The notes under the pieces are model-generated. The model was given only the letters and a program-made list of their open reading frames with translations, did not search any database and had not been told where the DNA came from. The position numbers and the translations under genes are program-made. 64,000 nt of DNA from Pseudomonas agarici (lineage in GTDB: Bacteria > Pseudomonadota > Gammaproteobacteria > Pseudomonadales > Pseudomonadaceae), in assembly GCF_900109755.1 (NCBI RefSeq), contig NZ_FOAR01000002.1, forward strand, positions 124,001 to 188,000. The letters are read 5' to 3'. Below are positions 55,170 to 62,818 of the stretch, in pieces. Within the stretch, counting starts at the first letter, position 1. Each line of letters opens with the position of its first letter.

Positions 55170-55857
55170 CGAACTGGCGGAGGTGGGCGCGGATACCGTG
55201 CATATCACCCGCCAGGAACTGGCGACCGCCCGTCGCTGTCGTGCCTTGGAGCGCCAGGCACAACAGCGTGCCCGGCAGTTGATCGACCAGGCCCAGGCTC
55301 AGGCCGAGGCGATCCAGGCTACCGCGTTTGCCGAAGGCTATTGCGAAGGCGTGATTCAGGCTTGCGTCGACCTGGCCCAGGGCTTGTGCGAATCCCAACG
55401 CCTGGCCAGCCAGTTGCACGAGCAAATGGCCGAGGCGGTCCGGCAACTGCTCAAGCATCTGTTGGATGATTCACGGTGGTTCGACGAGATGCTCGACCAT
55501 TGGTTGGCAGAGCAGCCCGACACCGCGCGGATGACCTTGCAAATCCTTTTGCCCGCCAACTGTCGCGGTCGGGTCGGCGCCCTGCGCGAGCATCTGGGGC
55601 GCCTGGGCGTGGCCTCGGTCAAGTTCGAATTCGAAGACCAGGAGCGTTATGTCGTCCGGTTGGCCGACCAGTTGTTCGAATTTGACCTGGAGTCGGCCCG
55701 CGAACAATTGGCCCCGCGCGTGCTGAGTCAACTGGTCGGTTTGCCCGAAGGGGTACGCGAGCTTGACCAACAGGCACGGCAAGCGCTGGTGCAACTGGTG
55801 AGTCGATTTGTCGATGCCGACGAAGATCCGTCACAAGGAGTCGACGATGCACATTGA
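55144..55857 (+). CDS. sctL: T3SS ATPase stator SctL (OrgB)
   Basis: 237-residue FliH/OrgB-like stator (OrgB 226). A long N-terminal helix rich in Ala/Gln/Arg (CRALERQAQQRARQLIDQAQAQAEAIQATAFAEGY) is followed by the C-terminal ATPase-binding domain. ATG 55144 lies within the end of sctK; the longer frame is its shadow. It overlaps the next gene by 11 bases. Confidence 0.88.
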   Translation: MLDAIRTIDELAEVGADTVHITRQELATARRCRALERQAQQRARQLIDQAQAQAEAIQATAFAEGYCEGVIQACVDLAQGLCESQRLASQLHEQMAEAVRQLLKHLLDDSRWFDEMLDHWLAEQPDTARMTLQILLPANCRGRVGALREHLGRLGVASVKFEFEDQERYVVRLADQLFEFDLESAREQLAPRVLSQLVGLPEGVRELDQQARQALVQLVSRFVDADEDPSQGVDDAH

Positions 55858-56278
55858 AAGACCCACGGCCGTTCTCTCTACCTCTGCTCCGGAGAGTTTC
55901 TCGGCGCATCCCCTGGAGCAACGCCTGAATCAGCCCGTCCGCGCCGCACCGTTGGCCGATCCAGGGTTCGAAGCCTTTTATCGGCAGTTGCTGGCGCTGT
56001 CCGGGACTGGCGAAAAAGAGCTTCTGCATTTTATCGCCAACTATCGTAGCAGTGACCAGGGACCGCTGGACTATCGCACTGTCGGCGAGCAGATGACGGT
56101 CGTTGGCCAGGCCTTGTCACGTCTCAAGGAGGAAGGCTTGGAAGGCTCCGGACAGCACAAGGAGCTGCGTGGAGTCATGGGCCGGTTGTTTGGCACCAGT
56201 TTGTTCATCAACCAATACCTGCAGGATATTTTCAATCCCGAATTGGATGAGGACAGTCGGGAAAAGGCCGGTTGGTAA
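55847..56278 (+). CDS. OrgC-position protein, candidate T3SS-secreted assembly factor
   Basis: 143-residue soluble protein with a Ser/Thr-rich, disordered N-terminus ([18 protein letters not shown]), as expected for a secretion signal, and a predicted helical rest ([39 protein letters not shown]). It lies last in the prg-org block, where Salmonella has orgC (about 150 residues). I cannot confirm homology by eye. ATG 55847 follows AAGGAG (55835-55840) by six bases. Confidence 0.65.
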   Translation: MHIERPTAVLSTSAPESFSAHPLEQRLNQPVRAAPLADPGFEAFYRQLLALSGTGEKELLHFIANYRSSDQGPLDYRTVGEQMTVVGQALSRLKEEGLEGSGQHKELRGVMGRLFGTSLFINQYLQDIFNPELDEDSREKAGW

Positions 56279-56304
56279 ACTCGCTTGTCAGGTGGCTGGC
56301 CGGC

Positions 56305-56310
56305 TATAAT
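56305..56310 (+). promoter_or_regulatory. -10 box of the pyrD promoter
   Basis: TATAAT in GGCTATAATCGCC, 40 bp before the pyrD ATG and 26 bp after the last T3SS stop. The best -35 match, TTGTCA at 56285-56290, is only 14 bp upstream, so the -35 is uncertain. Confidence 0.6.
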
Positions 56311-56349
56311 CGCCCGTTCAATTCGCCGCCACCCGAGTCAAGCCCGCCC

Positions 56350-57372
56350 ATGTATAACCTGGCCCGCCAGTTGTTGTTCAAACTTTCCCCGGAAACCTCC
56401 CACGATTTGTCCCTGGACCTGATCGGCGCGGGCGGTCGCCTGGGGCTCAACGGCCTCCTGTGCAAGGCGCCGGCGTCGAGTCCGGTGACCGTCATGGGGC
56501 TGGATTTTCCCAACCCGGTAGGTCTGGCCGCGGGGCTGGACAAAAATGGTGCGGCCATCGACGGTTTGGCCCAGTTGGGCTTTGGTTTTGTCGAGATCGG
56601 CACGGTGACGCCACGACCGCAGCCGGGGAATCCAAAACCGCGGATCTTCCGCCTGCCCGAGGCCGAAGCGATCATCAACCGCATGGGGTTCAACAACCTG
56701 GGGGTGGATAACCTGATTTCCCGGGTTCGCGCCGCCCGCTACGGCGGTATCCTGGGGATCAATATCGGCAAGAACTTCGATACCCCGGTGGAGCGTGCCG
56801 TGGACGATTACCTGATCTGCCTGGACAAAGTCTACGCCCACGCCAGCTATGTCACGGTCAACGTCAGTTCGCCGAACACACCGGGTCTGCGCAGTCTGCA
56901 ATTCGGCGATTCGCTCAAGCAGTTGCTCGAGTCCCTGAGCCAGCGCCAGACTCAACTGGCCGGGCAGCATGGCAAGCGTGTGCCCCTGGCGATCAAGATC
57001 GCTCCGGACATGAGCGACGAAGAAACCGTGCTGGTGGCCCAGGCACTGGTGGAGTCGGGGATGGATGCGGTGATCGCTACCAATACCACCCTCAGCCGTG
57101 TCGGTGTCGAAGGCTTGGTTCATGGCGAGGAGGCCGGTGGCCTGTCCGGTGCGCCGGTGCGCGAGCAGAGCACCCACACGGTCAAGGTGCTGGCGGCCGA
57201 GCTGGCCGGACGTTTGCCGATCATCGCCGTCGGTGGGATCACCGAAGGCGGACATGCGGCCGAGAAAGTCGCCGCCGGAGCGAGCCTGGTGCAGTTGTAT
57301 TCGGGCTTTATCTACAAGGGGCCGGCACTGATTCGCCAGTCGGTGGATGCCATCGCCGCTTTGCGCCGCTGA
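56350..57372 (+). CDS. pyrD: Dihydroorotate dehydrogenase (quinone), class 2, PyrD
   Basis: 340-residue FMN enzyme oxidising dihydroorotate with ubiquinone in pyrimidine synthesis. The N-terminal helix [20 protein letters not shown] is the membrane/quinone segment of class 2. Motifs: [48 protein letters not shown] (catalytic Ser) and KIAPDM. ATG 56350 lies outside the T3SS operon frame, which overlaps it only as a shadow. Confidence 0.97.
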   Translation: MYNLARQLLFKLSPETSHDLSLDLIGAGGRLGLNGLLCKAPASSPVTVMGLDFPNPVGLAAGLDKNGAAIDGLAQLGFGFVEIGTVTPRPQPGNPKPRIFRLPEAEAIINRMGFNNLGVDNLISRVRAARYGGILGINIGKNFDTPVERAVDDYLICLDKVYAHASYVTVNVSSPNTPGLRSLQFGDSLKQLLESLSQRQTQLAGQHGKRVPLAIKIAPDMSDEETVLVAQALVESGMDAVIATNTTLSRVGVEGLVHGEEAGGLSGAPVREQSTHTVKVLAAELAGRLPIIAVGGITEGGHAAEKVAAGASLVQLYSGFIYKGPALIRQSVDAIAALRR

Positions 57373-57383
57373 GTTCTGGGTAT

Positions 57384-57408
57384 TAAAAAGGGCTCCTCTA
57401 GGGAGCCC
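57384..57408 (-). terminator. Rho-independent terminator downstream of rmf
   Basis: GGGCTCC (57390-57396) and GGAGCCC (57402-57408). The T-tract (AAAAA at 57385-57389 on the + strand) follows the stem only when read leftward, so it ends rmf transcription; the pyrD transcript would also cross it. Confidence 0.75.
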
Positions 57409-57501
57409 CTGGGCCGAAGCCCGCCGCCCGGATGGGGCGTGCGTGGTTAAGTCGTTGCTTTCAACAGAGTGCTCGGATTGTCGTGTCGGAATGTGCCCTG
57501 A

Positions 57502-57717
57502 TTAGCCGACAGCGTGAAGTTCGTTGAGTCTGTGGATTCCCGCAGTGCCGGTCATACCGTCCCAATTGTCGCCACGTCCTTCTCGCCAGCCGTTGATCCA
57601 GGCTTGGCGTACCGACGGTAGAGTAAAGGGGCAAAGCTCACGGGACTTGCCATGAACGCCGTATCGATATCCGCGTAAAAATGCTCTTTCCAACGGATCA
57701 CGCTTAAGTCTTCTCAT
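57502..57717 (-). CDS. rmf: Ribosome modulation factor RMF
   Basis: 71-residue basic protein that dimerises 70S ribosomes into inactive 100S particles in stationary phase. It begins MRRLKRDPLERAFLRGYRYG and contains the diagnostic SRELCPF and SVRQAWINGWREGRGDNWDG blocks. ATG 57717 follows GAGGGCAACACCCT. The open frame extends 36 codons upstream, but that part is not RMF. Confidence 0.96.
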   Translation of the reverse strand: MRRLKRDPLERAFLRGYRYGVHGKSRELCPFTLPSVRQAWINGWREGRGDNWDGMTGTAGIHRLNELHAVG

Positions 57718-57847
57718 AGGGTGTTGCCCTCGCTGGTTGACTGTTATAGGTCCCGTCGACCTCTCGTCGAGGCCGGGCAGAATGCATCTGCATGGTGCTC
57801 GCTGCCGGCGTGGCGAGCTCCGCATCGGATGAAACTGTCCGCGCGTC

Positions 57848-57960
57848 GATCATGCTGCGTTAAAAACAGGTTCACAAGGCTCCTTTTAGCGTAGCGGGCT
57901 GAAGTCGGACGCGACCCTCGTCGCTCCTCACCTGTTTTTGCCTTGCCTGATCGCCGCTCG
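57848..57960 (+). repeat. Dispersed intergenic repeat, copy B
   Basis: About 113 bp with inverted arms AAAAACAGG (57862-57870) and CCTGTTTTT (57931-57939), followed by GCCTTGCCTGATCGCCGCTC. It matches the complement of 24180-24283 over almost its full length, with AAGTCGGACGCGAC in the middle. It lies upstream of rmf. Confidence 0.75.
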
Positions 57961-58424
57961 ACGAGTTTCATCAAAAGCGGGAGATGTTGACGTCCTTGCG
58001 ACGCCAACTGTGTTGAGTTCTAACCAATGTGCGATGGCGTGTGAATGATCGTTTTGTCATAAGAACGTAACGATATGTGGGGTAAGGCCATAAGATAGGC
58101 TGACCGTTTGCTCGGTTATCTGGAGAAAATCCAGCTATTATCAGCCCTTGCATGAAGGATGGGTTTCACTCTCTGCAAAAAATACTGACCCTCGTACTCA
58201 GGTATTATTCGACGAAGGGTCATGATGTGACTTTTTGTTACGAAAAGAATGAACTATCCCGGTGTCTCCATTCTTTTGTCCCCATAATTTATGGGCAAAA
58301 GCATATGCCGGATGGAACGGCACAATGGTGTGCCACACGAGCACTCTTCAAGAAACGTGCTCGATCAAAACCGAGCGGGTGATGCGTCGCCCGTTCATTG
58401 ACTGCTCAAGGCCCTGGAATTCCC
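57961..58424. other. 464-bp intergenic region between rmf and rlmL
   Basis: Below-average GC stretch with the outward promoters of rmf (left) and rlmL (right). A 76-codon frame at 58152-58382 has no ribosome site or recognisable homology and is not called. No RNA fold was recognised. Confidence 0.45.
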
Positions 58425-60692
58425 ATGTCGGATCATTACGAACTCTTCCTCACTTGTCCCAAAGGCCTCGAAGGCCTGCTTCTGGAGGAAGCCGTCGGGC
58501 TTGGTCTTGAGGAGGCGCGCGAGCACACCTCGGCCATTCGCGGCTTGGCCGACATGGAGACGGCCTATCGGTTATGTCTCTGGTCGCGCCTGGCCAACCG
58601 GGTTTTGCTGGTGCTTAAGCGTTTCCCGATGAAGGACGCCGAGGACCTCTACCAGGGCGTATTGGATATCGACTGGCAGGATCATATGCTTGCCGACGGC
58701 ACCCTGGCCGTGGAGTTCAGCGGCCATGGCTCGGGCATCGACAACACCCACTTCGGTGCCTTGAAGGTCAAGGACGCCATCGTCGACAAGTTGCGCACCC
58801 CGGCGGGTGAGCGTCCGTCTATCGACAAGATCAGCCCGGACCTGCGCATTCACCTGCGTCTGGACCGTGGCGAGGCGATTCTTTCCCTCGACTTGTCCGG
58901 CCACAGCCTGCACCAGCGCGGCTACCGCCTGCAGCAAGGCGCGGCGCCGCTGAAGGAAAACCTCGCGGCGGCGATCCTGATCCGTTCCGGCTGGCCGCGT
59001 ATCGCCGCCGAAGGAGGGGCCTTGGCCGACCCGATGTGCGGGGTGGGCACCTTTCTGGTGGAGGCTGCGATGATTGCCGCCGATATCGCGCCCAACCTCA
59101 ATCGCATCCGCTGGGGCTTCGATGCGTGGCTTGGCCACGTGCCGGCCTTGTGGAAAAAACTTCATGAAGAAGCCACGGCCCGCGCCGAAGCCGGCCTGGC
59201 CCGCCCACCGCTGTGGATTCGCGGTTATGAAGCCGATCCACGTCTGATCCAGCCGGGTCGCAACAACGTTGAGCGTGCCGGCCTGAGCGATTGGATCAAG
59301 ATCTATCAGGGTGAGGTTGGGACCTTCGAACCGCGCCCGGACCAGAACCAGAAAGGCCTGGTGATCTGCAACCCGCCTTATGGCGAGCGCCTGGGAGACG
59401 AGGCGAGCCTGCTCTACCTCTACCAGAACCTCGGCGAGCGCCTACGTCAGGCCTGCTTGAACTGGGAGGCGGCGGTGTTCACTGGCGCCCCGGATCTGGG
59501 TAAGCGCATGGGTATTCGCAGCCACAAGCAATACTCGTTCTGGAACGGCGCACTGGCGTGCAAGCTGCTGCTGATCAAGGTGGTCCCCGACCAGTTCGTC
59601 ACCGGTGAGCGGCGTACCCCGCAACAGCGCCAAGTCGAGCGGGCCCACGCCGAAGAGCAGGCACAGATCACCGTCGAAGCGCCGAAGCTCAACAAGAACG
59701 GCAACCCGATCAAGCCTGCGCCGCCAGCGGCACCGGTGATCGAGCAGGCACGCCTGAGCGAAGGCGGGCGGATGTTCGCCAACCGCCTGCAGAAAAACCT
59801 CAAGCAATTGGGTAAATGGGCCAAGCGCGAAGGTGTGGATTGCTATCGGGTCTATGACGCCGACATGCCGGAATACTCTCTGGCCATTGATCTCTACCAC
59901 GATTGGGTACACGTCCAGGAATACGCCGCGCCCAAGTCCATCGACCCGCAAAAGGCTCAGACCCGCCTGTTCGATGCGCTGGCTGCGATTCCCCAGGCAC
60001 TCAATGTCGACAAGAGTCGGGTGATCATCAAGCGCCGCGAGCGCCAAAGCGGGACCAAGCAATATGAGCGCCAGAGTGCCGAGGGCAAATTCACCGAGGT
60101 GAGCGAAGGCGGGGTGAAGCTGTTGGTCAACCTCACCGACTACCTCGATACCGGGCTGTTCCTCGACCACCGGCCGATGCGCCTGCGAATCCAGAAAGAG
60201 GCTGCCGGCAAGCGTTTCCTCAATCTGTTCTGCTACACCGCTACCGCCAGCGTGCATGCGGCCAAGGGCGGGGCTCGGACGACCACCAGTGTCGACCTGT
60301 CGAGGACCTATCTCGACTGGGCGCGGCGCAACCTGTCACTGAATGGTTTCTCCGACAAGAACCGCCTGGAGCAGAGTGATGTGATGACTTGGTTGGAAGG
60401 CAATCGCGACGAATTCGACCTGATCTTCATCGACCCGCCGACGTTCTCCAACTCCAAACGCATGGAAGGCGTGTTCGACGTCCAGCGTGACCATGTGCAA
60501 CTGCTCGACTTGGCCATGGCGCGCCTGGCGCCCGCTGGCGTGCTGTATTTTTCCAATAATTTCAGCAAGTTCCAACTGGCAGACAACCTGGTGGCGCGTT
60601 ACGCCGTCGAGGAAATCAGCCGCCAGACCCTGGACCCGGACTTTGCCCGCAACAGCAAGATTCATCGTGCCTGGAAGATCACCGCACGCTAA
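58425..60692 (+). CDS. rlmL: Bifunctional 23S rRNA methyltransferase RlmKL
   Basis: 755-residue fusion enzyme. The N-terminal half (THUMP about 45-155 and methyltransferase with DPMCGVGTFLVEA and NPPYGERLGDE) is RlmL, making m2G2445; the C-terminal half (FLNLFCYTATASVHAAKGGA and DPPTFSNSKR) is RlmK, making m7G2069. A low-complexity linker with Pro/Ala (about 405-445) separates them. ATG 58425 gives the family start MSDHYELFLTCPKGLE; the ribosome site is weak. Confidence 0.97.
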   Translation: MSDHYELFLTCPKGLEGLLLEEAVGLGLEEAREHTSAIRGLADMETAYRLCLWSRLANRVLLVLKRFPMKDAEDLYQGVLDIDWQDHMLADGTLAVEFSGHGSGIDNTHFGALKVKDAIVDKLRTPAGERPSIDKISPDLRIHLRLDRGEAILSLDLSGHSLHQRGYRLQQGAAPLKENLAAAILIRSGWPRIAAEGGALADPMCGVGTFLVEAAMIAADIAPNLNRIRWGFDAWLGHVPALWKKLHEEATARAEAGLARPPLWIRGYEADPRLIQPGRNNVERAGLSDWIKIYQGEVGTFEPRPDQNQKGLVICNPPYGERLGDEASLLYLYQNLGERLRQACLNWEAAVFTGAPDLGKRMGIRSHKQYSFWNGALACKLLLIKVVPDQFVTGERRTPQQRQVERAHAEEQAQITVEAPKLNKNGNPIKPAPPAAPVIEQARLSEGGRMFANRLQKNLKQLGKWAKREGVDCYRVYDADMPEYSLAIDLYHDWVHVQEYAAPKSIDPQKAQTRLFDALAAIPQALNVDKSRVIIKRRERQSGTKQYERQSAEGKFTEVSEGGVKLLVNLTDYLDTGLFLDHRPMRLRIQKEAAGKRFLNLFCYTATASVHAAKGGARTTTSVDLSRTYLDWARRNLSLNGFSDKNRLEQSDVMTWLEGNRDEFDLIFIDPPTFSNSKRMEGVFDVQRDHVQLLDLAMARLAPAGVLYFSNNFSKFQLADNLVARYAVEEISRQTLDPDFARNSKIHRAWKITAR

Positions 60693-60702
60693 GTCATGAC
60701 CG

Positions 60703-60740
60703 AGCCCCGCCTCTGGATTTTTATAGACGGCGGGGCTTTT
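60703..60740 (+). terminator. Rho-independent terminator of rlmL
   Basis: AGCCCCGCC (60703-60711) pairs with GGCGGGGCT (60729-60737), then TTTT; loop of 17 bases. Confidence 0.88.
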
Positions 60741-60826
60741 GGGGCTGGCTAATCTACTGGCGAATAGCTATAACTCAGTCAAAGCCAATGTGATGTAAAA
60801 CACGTCGGCGTGATGAGTTGTCGCCT

Positions 60827-62776
60827 ATGTCGTCGCATCCCGTACACCCCAAGATTCTTGGCTTTATCAGTGAAGATGCTTCTGCCTGGCTGGTAGCGGT
60901 ATTGGCTTTGTTGGTGGGCGGGTTGCTCACGCTGTTGTTGTCCGTGGCCACACGCGAGCTTTATCAGCGTCAGTTGCAGCTACGTTTCGAATTGTTGGCC
61001 AACGAACGCTTCAGCCTTATCGAGGAGCGCTTCGAGGACCAGGTGCAGCGGCTGGACGGTCTGCGGCGGTTCTTTGTCAATTCCGATTCAGTCACGCGCC
61101 AGGAATTCGAGGGCTACACCAAGCCGCTGCTGTTGCGGACCCAGGCTTATTCCTGGGCGCCATGGGTCAAGGGCCGCGATCGGGAGTCGTTCGAACGGCT
61201 TGCCCGGGCCCAGGGCCTGAGCGGCTTTTCCATTCGGGAACTCAATGCCGAAGGTCGCCTGCAATTGGCGGCGGTGCGTGACGAGTATGTACCGGTACTG
61301 TACAGCGAGACGCAGAGTGCCCAGGGTTCGCCGCTGGGCTATGACTTGCTGGAGCAACCCTTGCGCCGCATCACACTGGAACGTGCTCGCGATTCGGGCA
61401 CCATGGCTGCCTCGCAACCGCTGAATCTGGTTGGAGTTGAGCAAGCCTACGCCCGAGGCTTGCTGTTGGTGGCGCCGATCACTGTGCTCGCGCGCGTCGA
61501 GCAACCCAGGCCGGAGCTCGAAGGATACGTGATGGCGGTGATCAGTATGCGTCAACTGGTCGCCGAGGGCCTGCCGGAGCAGAAGCACGACAACCTGTCG
61601 GTGCGCATTCTCGATCTGTCGACCAAAGGCGAGCATGAGCTGCTGTATCAATCGCCCAATCTACCGGTTGCCAGTCCATTGAGTGCCACTCGCCTGCTGC
61701 GTCTGGCCGACCGCGAATACCAGGTGGATATCCGCCCTTGCGAGGCTTTCATTCAAGTCAATCATTCATCGGAGGCCAGCCTGGCGGTGCTCGGTGCAAT
61801 GCTGAGCGTGCTCCTCAGTGTTTTATTGTACAACCTTGTCAGTCAGCGCCAGCGCGCCCTTGAGTTGGTCGAGCAGCGGACCTCGCAGTTACAGGTGCGC
61901 GACCGTTTGCTGGAAAAGCTCGGCGCGAACGTTCCCGGTGGCATCTATCAGTACAAACTCAACCTCGACGGTAATGCGCACTTTGTCTATGCCAGCGCGG
62001 GCACGGGGGGAATCCTGGAAGTCGATACCCAACGTTTGCTGGAGAATGCCGAGCCGGCGTTCGAGCGTGTTCACCCGGACGACCTGGAGCCGTTGCGGGC
62101 CTCGATCCGGGTTTCGGCCGAGCGACTCAGCCCCTGGCGCGAAGAGTTTCGCGTGGTATTGCCGATGCGCGGCTTGCGCTGGTTGCGCGGCGAGGCCACC
62201 CCTGAGCGGCTGCCCACGGGCGAGGTGCTCTGGCACGGTTATCTTTCGGATATTACCGACCTCAAGCGGGTCGAGGAGGAGTTGCGAGCCCTGTCGGTCA
62301 CCGATTCGCTGACCGGTATCTACAACCGGCGTTATTTCCAGGAGCGGCTCAAGGCTGAGCTGGCACGGGCCCAGCGCGGGCCAGGTGGCCTGGCGGTGAT
62401 CATGCTTGACATCGATCACTTCAAGCGCATCAACGATCAGTACGGTCATGCCGAAGGGGATCGGGTACTCAAGGAGTTGTGTGGGCGGATCAGCCATCGT
62501 TTGCGTCGCACCGACGTCTTTTGTCGCCTGGGTGGCGAGGAATTCATGGTGTTGTGCCCCAACACCGACGCCGAACAGGCCCGCAAGTTGGCATTGGAGT
62601 TATGGCAAGGGTTGCGCAATGTGCCATTCGAGGGCGTGGGGTGGGTCACGGCCAGTTTCGGGATTGCCGGCTGGCGCATGGGGGAAGGGGCGGATGCGCT
62701 ATTACTGCGGGCGGATTCGGGAGTGTATGCGGCCAAGCAGGATGGCCGTGACCGAGTGATGGCGGAACTCGATTGA
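60827..62776 (+). CDS. CHASE-PAS-GGDEF diguanylate cyclase
   Basis: 649-residue inner-membrane signalling enzyme making cyclic di-GMP. Two membrane segments (about 23-45 and 322-343) bracket a periplasmic CHASE sensor (about 75-300; RRFFVNSDSVTRQEF), then a PAS domain (about 375-490) and the GGDEF domain (about 490-645) with GGEEF at 569-573 and an intact RxxD inhibitory site (RRTD, 560-563) five residues before. No EAL domain. ATG 60827; the TTG at 60818 adds three residues. Divergence from dacB means it is probably a single-gene unit. Confidence 0.94.
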   Translation: MSSHPVHPKILGFISEDASAWLVAVLALLVGGLLTLLLSVATRELYQRQLQLRFELLANERFSLIEERFEDQVQRLDGLRRFFVNSDSVTRQEFEGYTKPLLLRTQAYSWAPWVKGRDRESFERLARAQGLSGFSIRELNAEGRLQLAAVRDEYVPVLYSETQSAQGSPLGYDLLEQPLRRITLERARDSGTMAASQPLNLVGVEQAYARGLLLVAPITVLARVEQPRPELEGYVMAVISMRQLVAEGLPEQKHDNLSVRILDLSTKGEHELLYQSPNLPVASPLSATRLLRLADREYQVDIRPCEAFIQVNHSSEASLAVLGAMLSVLLSVLLYNLVSQRQRALELVEQRTSQLQVRDRLLEKLGANVPGGIYQYKLNLDGNAHFVYASAGTGGILEVDTQRLLENAEPAFERVHPDDLEPLRASIRVSAERLSPWREEFRVVLPMRGLRWLRGEATPERLPTGEVLWHGYLSDITDLKRVEEELRALSVTDSLTGIYNRRYFQERLKAELARAQRGPGGLAVIMLDIDHFKRINDQYGHAEGDRVLKELCGRISHRLRRTDVFCRLGGEEFMVLCPNTDAEQARKLALELWQGLRNVPFEGVGWVTASFGIAGWRMGEGADALLLRADSGVYAAKQDGRDRVMAELD

Positions 62777-62804
62777 GGCGGGCTTGCTTTCACGCAAGCC
62801 CGCC
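62777..62804. terminator. Convergent hairpin between the GGDEF gene and dacB
   Basis: Perfect 11-bp stem GGCGGGCTTGC (62777-62787) / GCAAGCCCGCC (62794-62804), beginning right after the GGDEF stop. No T-tract, so it may be a bidirectional RNA-end structure rather than a canonical terminator. Confidence 0.7.
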
Positions 62805-62818
62805 TGCCGGGCGATGGG

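Noticed and set aside
58152..58382. 76-codon frame between rmf and rlmL
   Set aside because: No ribosome site, no homology I recognise and in an AT-richer promoter region; possible but unsupported.
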